Assembly (NCBI RefSeq): GCF_015594845.1
Contig: NZ_JADNRK010000002.1
Span: 145,281 to 209,280 of the forward strand
Reading direction: 5' to 3'
Length of the DNA: 64,000 nucleotides
Source: Alkalibacter mobilis
GTDB lineage: Bacteria; Bacillota; Clostridia; Eubacteriales; Alkalibacteraceae
Notes under the pieces: generated by a model
The model's input: only the letters and a program-made list of their open reading frames with translations
What the model was told of the DNA's origin: nothing
The model's database searches: none
Translations under genes and position numbers: made by a program
In this document: in pieces, positions 25,455-34,640 of the stretch
How the letters are laid out: every line of letters begins with the position of its first letter
Numbering within the stretch: position 1 is the stretch's first letter

Positions 25455-27197
25455 ATGGCTTTAGACGGCATTGCAATGTTTCATATAGCCTCTGAACTTG
25501 AAAATAAACTGTCCGGAGGCAAAATCAATAAAATATATCAACCTGAAACCGATGAATTGATCTTTAATGTCCTTAAAAATAAAAATAAATATAACCTTCT
25601 AGTATCTGCCAACAGCAGTTTTCCAAGGATTCATTTGATTTCAACAACAAAAGACAATCCGGCCTCTCCACCCATGTTTTGCATGCTTTTAAGAAAAAAA
25701 CTCATGGGAGGTATCATTACTAGCGTCAAGCAGCTTGAATTCGACAGGATCATTGAGATTACAGTTTCTTCAAGAGATGAGCTTATGGACTATACCGAGC
25801 TTAAATTAGTGGTGGAAATCATGGGTAGACACAGTAACGTAATATTGATTGAAAACAATATTATATCAGACAGCATTAAGAGAATCAATAAATTCATAAG
25901 TTCCTATAGAGAAGTTTTGCCCGGTCGAGAATATATACTGCCACCTATGGGAAAAAAGGACTTCCGTAGATTGAGACCGGAAGAACTTTATGATGAAGTG
26001 CAAAAATCTCCAAACAAAAGGATTGGTAAGGTCATAATGGATACTCTTCAGGGCATAAGCAAGCCGGCCATGCTGGAATTATGCACAAGAAATTCATTGG
26101 ATGAAAATCAACTTGTCACCGAAATCCCCAAAAATATATTCTCGAACATAATAGACCAACTTCACGATTTTATAAATAATCCATCGTTTTATATTTATTC
26201 TGATAAAGATACCGGAGATATCCTGGATTTCACCACTTACGATTCAACCTGCTTAAATGATAGAGCCACCAAAAAAGAATACAGTGAAATCAGCAGTCTT
26301 TTGGAAGATTATTACAAGTTGAAAGACAGCAGTCAACGAATCAAACAACGATCCGCATCGATCAACCAATTGATTGGAAACAAATTAGAACGAGATTACA
26401 ACAAACTGGACAATCTGAACCAAGATAGAGTTGAAGCTGAAAACGCTGAGAAATTCAAAGTGTATGGTGATTTGATTTTTGCCAATTTATACAACTTAAG
26501 CGACAAGACAACCAGTGTTGATCTTTATGACTACTATAGCGACAAGGATATTACCATCCCTTTGGACATTCGACTGACCCCTGCAGAAAATGCAAAAAAA
26601 TATTATGACAGGTACAACAAGCAAAAACGGGCACTGACATATATAGACGAACAGATGCAAAAGACTCTGGAAGAAATATATTATCTCGAAAGTGTACTTG
26701 ACAATTTGGAAAAATGCACGACATATGATGAATTAAACGAAATAAAGGAAGAGCTAGCAGAAACCGGATTTCTTAAGTCTGCCAAGTCAAGGCAAAAGAA
26801 AAGCAAAACCGTCGAGAGCAAACCCATGGTATTCAAGTCATCAGAAAACTTCACAATCTACGTGGGCAAAAACAACAAGCAAAATGATCTTTTGACATTA
26901 AAAAGTTCTTCAAAAGATGATCTTTGGTTTCATGTGAAAGATATCCCAGGCTCGCACGTAATAGTCAAAACCGAAGGTAGAGTGATTGGCGAAAAAACCA
27001 TCGAAGAAGCAGCTGTACTAGCTGCATACTACAGTAAAGCCAAGATGTCGGCGAATGTTCCCGTTGATTACACGCAGGTAAAATACGTCAAAAAACCAAA
27101 GGGATCCAAAGCGGGAATGGTCATATATACAGACAATAAAACCATATTCGTTACTCCAGATGAAAAAGTGGTAAAAGCCGTGGAATATGCCGAATAA
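25455..27197 (+). CDS. rqcH: Ribosome quality control protein RqcH (NFACT family)
   Basis: Bacterial Rqc2/NEMF homologue that binds stalled 50S subunits and adds C-terminal alanine tails to stuck nascent chains. The 580-residue protein starts MALDGIAMFHIASELENKL, has NFACT-N, a central coiled coil (about residues 280-440) and a C-terminal NFACT-R domain with DDLWFHVKDIPGSHVI. Older annotations call such proteins fibronectin-binding (FbpA). AAAGGAG precedes the ATG. It is divergent from dapF with its own promoter. Confidence 0.94.
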   Translation: MALDGIAMFHIASELENKLSGGKINKIYQPETDELIFNVLKNKNKYNLLVSANSSFPRIHLISTTKDNPASPPMFCMLLRKKLMGGIITSVKQLEFDRIIEITVSSRDELMDYTELKLVVEIMGRHSNVILIENNIISDSIKRINKFISSYREVLPGREYILPPMGKKDFRRLRPEELYDEVQKSPNKRIGKVIMDTLQGISKPAMLELCTRNSLDENQLVTEIPKNIFSNIIDQLHDFINNPSFYIYSDKDTGDILDFTTYDSTCLNDRATKKEYSEISSLLEDYYKLKDSSQRIKQRSASINQLIGNKLERDYNKLDNLNQDRVEAENAEKFKVYGDLIFANLYNLSDKTTSVDLYDYYSDKDITIPLDIRLTPAENAKKYYDRYNKQKRALTYIDEQMQKTLEEIYYLESVLDNLEKCTTYDELNEIKEELAETGFLKSAKSRQKKSKTVESKPMVFKSSENFTIYVGKNNKQNDLLTLKSSSKDDLWFHVKDIPGSHVIVKTEGRVIGEKTIEEAAVLAAYYSKAKMSANVPVDYTQVKYVKKPKGSKAGMVIYTDNKTIFVTPDEKVVKAVEYAE

Positions 27198-27256
27198 TGT
27201 TTTGATTCTTTAATCAAGGGTATCATTATTTCGAATAGCTTAAAGGAGGGATTGGA

Positions 27257-27739
27257 TTGAGTCTTTACGATGTAGCGTTAAAAATGGAAACTGAAAGCCG
27301 GGCTTTTTATTTAAAACAGGCTGAAAACTCTGATAATGAGGGGCTTAAGAAAATATTTCTGAAGCTTGCCGATGACGAAAAGCGTCACTATGAATATATT
27401 CGCGGGCTTGGATTTGTAAATGAATCCTTTGTGGAAACAGATGTTTTAGATGACGTAAAAAATATTTTTACCGAGTTTCTTGAAAATGATGTGCGGTTTG
27501 AGATGGATCTATCAACAATCGAAGCATACGAATTTGCGAGAAAACTTGAAGTGGAAAGCGTGGAGTATTACAGGAAGATGCAGAATCAGACAAAAGATGA
27601 AAAAACCATCAAACTTTTGAAAATGTTGGAAAAAGAAGAACGAAAGCACATATTGACTCTTGATGATATAATTCTTTATATGAAAAAGCCTGAAACATGG
27701 GTCGAAGATGCTGAATTTAACATAAGAGAAGTATATTAA
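27257..27739 (+). CDS. Ferritin-like/rubrerythrin-type di-iron protein
   Basis: The 160-residue, all-helical protein has two copies of a helix pair with Glu ... ExxH: METESRAFYL with DDEKRHYEYI, and LEVESVEYYR with EKEERKHILTL, which are di-iron ligands in the rubrerythrin/ferritin superfamily. There is no C-terminal rubredoxin (no CxxC), so it is the erythrin-only type. A role in peroxide or iron handling in this anaerobe is inferred. Start is a TTG with GGAGGG upstream. A 6-bp inverted repeat (TTGATT/AATCAA, 27202-27217) lies in the short gap after rqcH. Confidence 0.85.
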   Translation: MSLYDVALKMETESRAFYLKQAENSDNEGLKKIFLKLADDEKRHYEYIRGLGFVNESFVETDVLDDVKNIFTEFLENDVRFEMDLSTIEAYEFARKLEVESVEYYRKMQNQTKDEKTIKLLKMLEKEERKHILTLDDIILYMKKPETWVEDAEFNIREVY

Positions 27740-27740
27740 T

Positions 27741-27766
27741 AGGAACCCCTTGGGGTTCCTTAATTT
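27741..27766. terminator. Terminator between ferritin-like gene and rluD
   Basis: AGGAACCCC / GGGGTTCCT nine-base stem with a two-base centre, followed by TAATTTT on the plus strand, between convergent genes. It overlaps the rluD stop codon. Confidence 0.75.
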
Positions 27767-28680
27767 TGGTTTTCAAGCTTTCTCAAAATTTTCATAAAAT
27801 ATTCGGGTAATTCCGTTTCAAAAGACATCAGTTCTTTTGATGCGGGATGAGTAAAGGTCAGTTTGTACGCATGCAGTAATTGTCCCTTGTCAAAAAGATT
27901 CTGTTTTTGAAATCCATAAACTTTGTCTCCCACAAGTGGATGTCCTATGTAAGCCATATGAACTCTAATCTGATGAGTTCTCCCTGTTTCAAGTGTTGCT
28001 TCAATCAATGTATGTTTCCTAAATCTTTTAATGACTTTGAAATGAGTTATCGCATGTTTTGAATTATATTGTGTCACACCCATCTTTATTCTATTTTTAG
28101 GATCTCTTCCGATGGGGGCTTCAATTTTTCCGTTGTCTTCTCTAATAACGCCCTCTACTAAAGCCATGTAATTTCTGGATATTTTATGTTCTTTTAATTG
28201 ATCGGCAAGGGATCTGTGAGCTGTGTCATTTTTTGCAACTAACAAAAGTCCAGACGTATCCTTATCGATCCTGTGAACTATCCCAGGTCTCTTTACACCA
28301 TTTATTCCCGAAAGGTCTTCCACTTGATACAGAAGTGCATTTACAAGAGTCCCTTCCCGGTTTCCATGGCCCGGATGGACTACCATTCCTTTGTGTTTGT
28401 TTATAAGCATAACATCATTATCCTCGTATACTATATCAAGCGGTAAATCTTGAGGTTCAATGTCACTGTCGTCAAGTTCAGGAATGCTAACGGTGATCGT
28501 ATCGCCGATTTGAACTTTTGATCCTGCCTTCACCTTGATTCCATTAAGAAGTATTTTACCTGAGTCGATCAATTTTTTTAAATAGCTACGTGAAATATCC
28601 TTGAATCGATCGTTTAGAAAATGATCGAGTCTGAATCCTTCATGCTCTTCCGTTATGGTGATTATATATTCCTTTTCCAT
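27760..28680 (-). CDS. RluA-family pseudouridine synthase (RluD-like)
   Basis: Isomerises uridine in large-subunit rRNA. The 306-residue protein has an N-terminal S4 RNA-binding domain (to about residue 75) and the catalytic motif GIVHRIDKDTSGLLLVAK with the essential aspartate. It corresponds to Bacillus YlyB by position at the end of the ylm cluster. Target site not deducible, so no symbol is forced. Starts just behind ylmH. Confidence 0.93.
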   Translation of the reverse strand: MEKEYIITITEEHEGFRLDHFLNDRFKDISRSYLKKLIDSGKILLNGIKVKAGSKVQIGDTITVSIPELDDSDIEPQDLPLDIVYEDNDVMLINKHKGMVVHPGHGNREGTLVNALLYQVEDLSGINGVKRPGIVHRIDKDTSGLLLVAKNDTAHRSLADQLKEHKISRNYMALVEGVIREDNGKIEAPIGRDPKNRIKMGVTQYNSKHAITHFKVIKRFRKHTLIEATLETGRTHQIRVHMAYIGHPLVGDKVYGFQKQNLFDKGQLLHAYKLTFTHPASKELMSFETELPEYFMKILRKLENQN

Positions 28681-28686
28681 GGCACC

Positions 28687-29424
28687 TCACAAATATTTTT
28701 GTATTTCCACTTTATGATTCCCCTTGTTGGTAAGACCATTCATGCAGCTTATAAGATATCTGCCATGTCCCCTGATAGAGATCAATGTGTTTTCTGTAAC
28801 TGCAACTGTTGGTTTTTCAATTACTTCGTGGTTTAATTTTACTAATCCTTTTTTGATCAAAGCCGAGGATTCGTTTCGAGATATGGAACAAACTTTTGAA
28901 ATCACATTGTCCAGTCTTGTAGATGAAATTACAAAAACTTTTTTAGCCACCCTTTTTTCAGGCAATGAAACTTCTCCCGGACGCAAAATCCTTATTACAG
29001 GATATTTGCTTTTAATTTTTTCCAAATTTGAGTCAATGTATCCGGAAAAATTGGACTTAGCAAATACATAAGCATTCTTCTCATCCACAATTATGTCTCC
29101 CAAAACGTTTCTTTTGATTCCAGTAGATAAAAGAGAGCCTAAAATGTCTCTATGGGTAAGTCCGTTCGCATTTTCGATCAGCAATAGATCGATGGGTGGA
29201 ACTTTCTCATCATCATTGTTAATACCAGTGATCAAAATTTTTCGTTCAGCATCTTCATAACCTCCAAAGAATATATGGTCCACTTTCATTTTATCGAGAG
29301 TCGTTGATATTTTTCTTTGAATGCCTGGATCGAGAAAATCTGAATAAAAAACCCCGTCAAAAATATACGAGGCTTTTTCAATAATGTTTTTAGCTATCAA
29401 ATCATCGTCATTATATTTTTTCAT
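28687..29424 (-). CDS. ylmH: S4-domain RNA-binding protein YlmH
   Basis: YlmH family protein, 245 residues from the ATG at 29424, with a C-terminal S4 domain (SSTRLDNVISKVCSISRNESSALIKKGLVKLNHEVIEKP). In Bacillus the orthologue acts in ribosome-associated quality control on 50S-nascent chain complexes alongside RqcH; here rqcH is nearby (25455) but on the other strand. A TTG 12 bases upstream overlaps the ylmG stop; both starts have weak ribosome binding sites, suggesting coupling to ylmG. Confidence 0.92.
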   Translation of the reverse strand: MKKYNDDDLIAKNIIEKASYIFDGVFYSDFLDPGIQRKISTTLDKMKVDHIFFGGYEDAERKILITGINNDDEKVPPIDLLLIENANGLTHRDILGSLLSTGIKRNVLGDIIVDEKNAYVFAKSNFSGYIDSNLEKIKSKYPVIRILRPGEVSLPEKRVAKKVFVISSTRLDNVISKVCSISRNESSALIKKGLVKLNHEVIEKPTVAVTENTLISIRGHGRYLISCMNGLTNKGNHKVEIQKYL

Positions 29425-29428
29425 ATGT

Positions 29429-29698
29429 TTAACCAAAAATCTTCAGAACTATAGCTTTATACAAAGGTGTGATTATGTATTCAATAAACATCACCGCTGC
29501 AAAAGGAGAAAAATCCATGGCACCAATTCGTGCGAATTTCCGAAAAGGTTTTAGCATGGGTTCAGTCACTGAATGAACGAAGTTGGCCAGATTGCCCTTT
29601 CCGTCACTGTTTATATAACCGAGAATCAAGTTCAATATTATCATTACATCAAGAAAGACAAAGAAAATATTGCCTACTCTGATTAGCATTTCACTCAT
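29429..29698 (-). CDS. ylmG: YggT-family membrane protein YlmG
   Basis: Small integral membrane protein of 89 residues with two hydrophobic helices (about 8-28 and 65-85) and the conserved loop EPMLKPFRKFARIGAMDFSPFAAV. YlmG proteins are encoded with sepF in Firmicutes, cyanobacteria and plastids and have been linked to division or nucleoid distribution. Position between sepF and ylmH matches Bacillus. Confidence 0.93.
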   Translation of the reverse strand: MSEMLIRVGNIFFVFLDVMIILNLILGYINSDGKGNLANFVHSVTEPMLKPFRKFARIGAMDFSPFAAVMFIEYIITPLYKAIVLKIFG

Positions 29699-29707
29699 TT
29701 AATACAC

Positions 29708-30166
29708 CTATTTTTCATTATTCCAGTCCAAAAACTCATGGCTGTGATCTGTGTCAAGATCTTCAGTAATTACATCGACACTGCTTGGTGCAAGGATAAA
29801 TACGTTTTCACCTATCTTTTGAATCGTACCATCAAGAGCATAAACAGCTCCGTTTAGAAAATCAAAAATTTTTCTTCCATCTTCGTAGTCCGCATTTTCC
29901 AAATTCACTACAACTGTTTTATTGCTTTTAAGGTTATCGCAAATAACTGGTGCATCATTAAAAAATTCGGGTTCTACAACAAGTACTTTTGAGTTTTCCT
30001 TCCCTGATATCAAAGGTTTATCCCTCTTTTGTTTTTTATTGAATATATTGCTTGTAGTTTCAGGTTCTTCGTCATATTGTTCAACTTCATCAAATTCATC
30101 ATCGATTTCGTCTTCGATCTCCAAACCTAAAATATTTTTTACTTTACCCCAAGAATCTTTTGCCAC
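29708..30166 (-). CDS. sepF: Cell division protein SepF
   Basis: Membrane anchor and bundler of FtsZ at the division site. From a GTG at 30166 it is 152 residues: an N-terminal amphipathic region, an acidic linker (EIDDEFDEVEQYDEEPE) and the SepF fold (KVLVVEPEFFNDAPVICDNL to NVFILAPSSVDV). The GTG is chosen because AGAGGAGG lies six bases before it; an upstream in-frame start at 30226 would run into ylmE. Order ylmE-sepF-ylmG-ylmH is the standard one. Confidence 0.95.
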   Translation of the reverse strand: MAKDSWGKVKNILGLEIEDEIDDEFDEVEQYDEEPETTSNIFNKKQKRDKPLISGKENSKVLVVEPEFFNDAPVICDNLKSNKTVVVNLENADYEDGRKIFDFLNGAVYALDGTIQKIGENVFILAPSSVDVITEDLDTDHSHEFLDWNNEK

Positions 30167-30180
30167 GGTTATTCCTCCTC

Positions 30181-30837
30181 TTATTTGAAAATCCCTGAAC
30201 CCACTCTGACCATGTTCGAACCGCACTTTACAGCCAAATCGTAATCATTTGTCATACCCATGGATAAATATTTCATTTCCAGATTATTGTATTCATCTTC
30301 ACTACTCTTTATTTTATCATACAAATTCTTTGTTGTAGTAAAAATATCTTCAAGCATCTTTGTATTTTTTGTATTTGGGGCCATTACCATCAAACCCAGT
30401 ATTCGTATATTATCCAGTTTGTCGATTTTTCTCAGGTTTGTTTCAAGATCATCCTGGTCAAAACCGTATTTGCTATCCTCTTTAGCAACATTTACCTGAA
30501 CTAAAATATCTGTTATAATCCCAGATTTAATAGACAACCTGCTTATTTCTTCGGCCAATGATACGGAATCAACAGAATGAATCAGAAATGTTTTTCCGAT
30601 AACATATTTTACTTTATTCTTTTGCAGGTGTCCGATCAAATGCCATCTAATATCCTTAGGCAAAAGATCAAATTTTTCTTTGAATTCCTGCACTCTGTTT
30701 TCTCCGAGATCCTTAATACCACATTGTAAAACCTTTTGAATTTCATCAATGCTTCGATACTTCGTAACTGCCACCAGAATTGTATTTTTATTCAAATTAT
30801 TTTTTATGTTCTCAATATTTTCCCTAATACTGTCCAT
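30181..30837 (-). CDS. PLP homeostasis protein, YggS/YlmE family
   Basis: Alanine-racemase-like TIM-barrel protein that binds pyridoxal 5'-phosphate and controls vitamin B6 and amino acid balance. The 218-residue sequence has the PLP-lysine stretch LVAVTKYRS (about residues 21-29), GENRVQEF, WHLIGHLQKNK and SMGMTNDYDLAVKCGSNMVRVGSGIF. Corresponds to ylmE, first gene of the Bacillus ylm cluster. Confidence 0.94.
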   Translation of the reverse strand: MDSIRENIENIKNNLNKNTILVAVTKYRSIDEIQKVLQCGIKDLGENRVQEFKEKFDLLPKDIRWHLIGHLQKNKVKYVIGKTFLIHSVDSVSLAEEISRLSIKSGIITDILVQVNVAKEDSKYGFDQDDLETNLRKIDKLDNIRILGLMVMAPNTKNTKMLEDIFTTTKNLYDKIKSSEDEYNNLEMKYLSMGMTNDYDLAVKCGSNMVRVGSGIFK

Positions 30838-30846
30838 TCTACACCT

Positions 30847-32064
30847 CTATGGATTTATTATCAACTGCATGCCTTCAGAAATATTGTTGTTTTCAGACCT
30901 GCTTAAAAAAACCTTGTCTTCATCTATTTCAGTGATAAAGACCTCAACGAGTTTCCTTAAGTAACCTTTATTTAATACAACTATGTAATTCTTGCCGTCT
31001 TTTTCCAAAATAGATTTCTCAGGTATTAAATAGCCTTTATTTCTGTATGTTATCAATTCGATATCCATGCTTCTTTTTGACAATATTTCTTTTATCACAT
31101 TTTCTTTTATTTGAAACAAATATGCCTTATTAGATTTGTTTTTAAAAACATCTACGGCATAAGCAGTATATAATACATCGTTTGATGCAAAATCTACTTT
31201 GGGCATGGACCTGAGTATGTCAACACGTGAGTACAGTCGTTCAAGATAATCAATTGATGTTTCATTGTCAAGATTTTTTATAACATCTAATTTCTTGGCT
31301 ATCATAGACTCTTCCCAGTCAGTTTCCAAATCATGTGGCACTGGGACCCAAATGTATACAGAATCGTCATTAACTACCTTTAAGACATTTTTGATATTTT
31401 TTGATAATGATTCAGAAACGATATTCAGATCTTCAAAATCCAAATCGATCAAATCTTCAATATTTGAAATATCAAATATCTGTTCATAACCATCCAAAGA
31501 ATAAAAAACATAACCAGGACAAGACGCATTGATTTTATTTAATGATATACCATTTATGAACGATCCCTGTAACAGGTTTTCTATTTTCGACTTCTCTGAT
31601 TCAAGTTGCTCTACATCGAATTTTGAATACTTAAGACCATCCAGATTCAATAAAAATTCGTCTATGGTTTGAGATGAAACATCTTTATCTTTCAATCCTG
31701 ATTTTAAGGCTAAATCAACTATTTCTTCCAATCCACCGCTAAAATCAACTTTTAAATTAATTGCCTTCAGTTTTTGATTAGCGTACGAATTTAGAGTCAG
31801 GCTCTTTGTTGACAACAATTGGTTTTTTGACACCTTGGTTCCTTCAGATAGGTCATAGGACGGTTTCTGATCAAAATAAAAAACCTGTTCATCTTTGAGC
31901 AGGAAAGTTTTTGTGTCGTATTTTTTTATGTAATCTTCGCTCTTTAAGACTAAAGTTCTTTTACTGTTTAAGTTTATCAATGCCAAAACCACGAAGAAAA
32001 GTACAAATATGTAAACAAGGATTCTCCTGTTATTGGTCTTGCGTATTTTTTTTTTATTGTTCAA
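30847..32064 (-). CDS. HlyD-like single-span membrane protein at the head of the ylm/sepF cluster
   Basis: The 405-residue product has one N-terminal membrane helix (about residues 14-30) after a Lys/Arg-rich start, then a long extracytoplasmic part that resembles HlyD/periplasmic-adaptor proteins found beside ylmE-sepF in Clostridia; its function is not known. Start is placed at a TTG (32064) preceded by GGAAGTGG; a longer reading to 32163 would run through the tRNA-Pro gene and is rejected. Only 28 bases separate it from the tRNA 3' end and no terminator is seen between them, so tRNA and this gene probably share a transcript. Confidence 0.8.
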   Translation of the reverse strand: MNNKKKIRKTNNRRILVYIFVLFFVVLALINLNSKRTLVLKSEDYIKKYDTKTFLLKDEQVFYFDQKPSYDLSEGTKVSKNQLLSTKSLTLNSYANQKLKAINLKVDFSGGLEEIVDLALKSGLKDKDVSSQTIDEFLLNLDGLKYSKFDVEQLESEKSKIENLLQGSFINGISLNKINASCPGYVFYSLDGYEQIFDISNIEDLIDLDFEDLNIVSESLSKNIKNVLKVVNDDSVYIWVPVPHDLETDWEESMIAKKLDVIKNLDNETSIDYLERLYSRVDILRSMPKVDFASNDVLYTAYAVDVFKNKSNKAYLFQIKENVIKEILSKRSMDIELITYRNKGYLIPEKSILEKDGKNYIVVLNKGYLRKLVEVFITEIDEDKVFLSRSENNNISEGMQLIINP

Positions 32065-32092
32065 CAGACCACTTCCGTCTTTTAAAATAAAA

Positions 32093-32169
32093 TGGTCTGA
32101 GTGACAGGAATTGAACCTGCGACCTCGTGAACCCCATTCACGCGCGCTACCAAACTGCGCCACACCCAG
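32093..32169 (-). tRNA. tRNA-Pro (anticodon GGG)
   Basis: 77 bases on the minus strand fold as a tRNA: acceptor CTGGGTG/CACTCAG (one G-T), D arm GCGC/GCGC, anticodon stem CGTGA/TCACG with loop ATGGGGT giving anticodon GGG, T arm GCAGG/CCTGT with TTCAATT, discriminator A and an encoded CCA end. It has its own strong promoter (32181-32209). Confidence 0.95.
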
Positions 32170-32180
32170 ACATATACCTT

Positions 32181-32209
32181 ATTATAAACATTAACTGAGT
32201 TAATTTCAA
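32181..32209 (-). promoter_or_regulatory. Strong promoter of tRNA-Pro
   Basis: TTGAAA at 32204-32209, 17-base spacer, TATAAT at 32181-32186 on the minus strand, about 11 bases before the mature 5' end of the tRNA. Probably also drives the HlyD-like gene and ylm cluster. Confidence 0.85.
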
Positions 32210-32230
32210 GGTTAATTTATCATGTACTAA

Positions 32231-32263
32231 ATTTAAAACAAGGGAGACAAAGCTCCCTGTTTT
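32231..32263 (-). terminator. Terminator of the DUF512-der-gpsA operon
   Basis: AAAACAGGGAG pairs with CTCCCTTGTTTT (one bulge) just after the gpsA stop, followed by TTTAAATTT on the minus strand. Confidence 0.75.
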
Positions 32264-32264
32264 A

Positions 32265-33290
32265 TCAATTCCATCCATAATAGTACAAACTGTTTATTTC
32301 CTCTATTTCATGTTTGTTTGACCTCGTCATAATTTGTGTGACAATGTCTCTCGGATCCATATTTTCGTATAGAATCTTGTATATTCCTCTGGTGATCGGC
32401 ATTTCACATTCGAATTTATTTGATAATTCATAAGCTGTTTTCGTAGCTTTTATCCCCTCAACAACCATTCCAATATCTTCAAGTACCTTTTCCAGTTTTT
32501 CACCTTGACCCAGTTTGATACCGGCTCTTCTGTTTCGACTGTGCATGCTGGTACAGGTTACGATAAGATCTCCTATTCCTGTCAAACCTGCAAAAGTTTC
32601 GGTTTTAGCCCCCAATATTTTGCCCAATCTGCTTATCTCTGCAATTCCTCTTGTCATTAAAGCAGCTTTACTGTTATCGCCATATCCCAAGCCGTCAGAT
32701 ATTCCTGCTCCCAGAGCGATGATATTTTTTAACGCTCCTCCAAGTTCTACACCGATCATGTCTGGATTTGTATACACCCTGAAATTATCTGTACTGAATA
32801 CATCCTGGAGGTACTCGCATTTTGATCTTTCTTCGCCTGAAATCACGACCGTGGTCGGAAGCTTTTTTGCAACTTCTTCCGCATGACTTGGTCCTGACAA
32901 AACGTAAACATTGTTATAGGACAACTCTTCGTTGACCACTTGACTCAACCTAAAATATGTCTTGTCCTCTATACCTTTGGCTACATTGACAATGTGTTGA
33001 TCCGCACTGACAAATCCCTTGATATTTTGGCACAATTCCCTGATACCGTGAGACGGAACTGCCAAGATAACTATTTCGCAATCTACAACTGCCTTTTCAA
33101 GATTATTGGTAGGATATATGTTATTGTCAAAAGGAACTCCGGGCAGATATTTGGTATTTTCTCCCTTGATGATCATGTCATTGATGAACTCTTCACGTCT
33201 ATGCCAAAGCATGACTTCAAAACCCTTTTCCGCCAATAAAGTTGCCAACGCAGTACCCCAACTGCCCGCTCCCAATACGCCGATCTTCAT
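32265..33290 (-). CDS. gpsA: Glycerol-3-phosphate dehydrogenase (NAD(P)+)
   Basis: Makes sn-glycerol 3-phosphate from dihydroxyacetone phosphate for phospholipid synthesis. The 341-residue protein starts MKIGVLGAGSWGTALATLLAEKG, the dinucleotide-binding Rossmann motif, and contains NVAKGIE, LSGPSHAEEV and LGGALKNIIALGAGISDGLGYG with the catalytic lysine. It follows der, as in Bacillus. Confidence 0.97.
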   Translation of the reverse strand: MKIGVLGAGSWGTALATLLAEKGFEVMLWHRREEFINDMIIKGENTKYLPGVPFDNNIYPTNNLEKAVVDCEIVILAVPSHGIRELCQNIKGFVSADQHIVNVAKGIEDKTYFRLSQVVNEELSYNNVYVLSGPSHAEEVAKKLPTTVVISGEERSKCEYLQDVFSTDNFRVYTNPDMIGVELGGALKNIIALGAGISDGLGYGDNSKAALMTRGIAEISRLGKILGAKTETFAGLTGIGDLIVTCTSMHSRNRRAGIKLGQGEKLEKVLEDIGMVVEGIKATKTAYELSNKFECEMPITRGIYKILYENMDPRDIVTQIMTRSNKHEIEEINSLYYYGWN

Positions 33291-33302
33291 TTAAAGTCCC
33301 CC

Positions 33303-34625
33303 CTATGATTTTTCATTTTTCTCTCGTGAAATAAGCCTGATAGGTGTTCCTACAAATCCGAAAGCATTTCGAATCTGGTTTTCCAGATATCTTTCATACG
33401 AAAAATGTAATAAACTCTTGTCATTAACGAAAATAATAAAGGTTGGAGGCTTGACAGCTCCTTGAGTTGCATAATATATCTTTAGTCTTCTACCCTTGTC
33501 AGCAGGCGGCTGATTCATTAAAACAGCTTCACCGATGACATCGTTCAATGTACCGGTAGTTATTCTTTTGGCATATTCGTTTGAAACCAAAAGAACTGTC
33601 TCCATAACTTTATTCATTCTCTGGCCGGTCTTGGCAGATATGAAAACAATTGGAGCGTACGCCATAAAAGACAATGTGCTTCTAATATCCTTTTCGAATT
33701 TCTTTTGGCTGGATTGGTCCTTGTCATAAATATCCCATTTATTGACGACGATAATGGAAGCCTTTCCCCTGTTGTGAGCTATTCCTGCTATCTTGGCATC
33801 CTGTTCACTTATGCCGTCTTTTGCATCTATCAATATCAAACAGACATCAGCTCTGTCTACTGCTGCGACACTTCTAACGATGCTGTATCTTTCAATATCA
33901 TCATATACCTTGCTTTTTCTTCTGAGTCCAGCAGTATCTATGATAACATACTCTTCTCCATAATAATTGAAACTAGTATCAATGGCATCTCTTGTAGTTC
34001 CGGGCACGTTGCTGACTATGACCCTTTCCTCCCCAATCATCTTGTTTACAAGTGTTGATTTACCTGCATTTGGCTTTCCTAAAACTGCTATCTTCAACCT
34101 TGTATCTTCTTCATCGATTTTATCGGAGATCATGAATTTTTCTACTACCATATCAAGAAAATCACCAAGTCCAAGGCTTTGTTCTGCAGAAATTGCTATT
34201 GGATCTCCCAGTCCTAAATTGTAGAATTCAAAAATATTTCTTTCAAGTTCCTTGTTTTCGATTTTATTAACGGCCAATATTACAGGTCTATTTGATTTTC
34301 TGATCATATTTGCAACGTCCAAATCAGATGCTGTCATACCCTCCCTGCCATCTACAAGCAAAACTATTACATCAGCAGTGTCTATGGCCAACTGGGCTTG
34401 TCTTCTCATTTGTGCCAGTATGATGTCATCAGAATACGGTTCAATTCCTCCTGTATCTATCAGCGTGAATTGTTTTCCTGTCCATTCACAATCAGCATAA
34501 ATTCTATCTCTTGTTACTCCAGGGGTATCTTCCACTATGGAAATACGTGCCCCTGCTATTTTGTTGAACAGCGTTGATTTTCCTACATTTGGTCTGCCAA
34601 CTACTGCAACTACGGGTTTAGCCAT
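33303..34625 (-). CDS. der: Ribosome biogenesis GTPase Der (EngA)
   Basis: Essential GTPase of 50S assembly with two tandem G domains: [11 protein letters not shown] at residues 10-20 and [12 protein letters not shown] near residue 185, each with DTxG and NKxD motifs, and a C-terminal KH-like domain. 440 residues is the normal length. Fifteen bases after the DUF512 gene and twelve before gpsA, so one operon. Confidence 0.97.
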   Translation of the reverse strand: MAKPVVAVVGRPNVGKSTLFNKIAGARISIVEDTPGVTRDRIYADCEWTGKQFTLIDTGGIEPYSDDIILAQMRRQAQLAIDTADVIVLLVDGREGMTASDLDVANMIRKSNRPVILAVNKIENKELERNIFEFYNLGLGDPIAISAEQSLGLGDFLDMVVEKFMISDKIDEEDTRLKIAVLGKPNAGKSTLVNKMIGEERVIVSNVPGTTRDAIDTSFNYYGEEYVIIDTAGLRRKSKVYDDIERYSIVRSVAAVDRADVCLILIDAKDGISEQDAKIAGIAHNRGKASIIVVNKWDIYDKDQSSQKKFEKDIRSTLSFMAYAPIVFISAKTGQRMNKVMETVLLVSNEYAKRITTGTLNDVIGEAVLMNQPPADKGRRLKIYYATQGAVKPPTFIIFVNDKSLLHFSYERYLENQIRNAFGFVGTPIRLISREKNEKS

Positions 34626-34640
34626 TATTCTACCTCCAAA

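Noticed and set aside
32065..32163. N-terminal extension of the HlyD-like protein
   Set aside because: It would translate most of the tRNA-Pro gene; a TTG with a ribosome binding site at 32064 gives a sensible membrane protein start.
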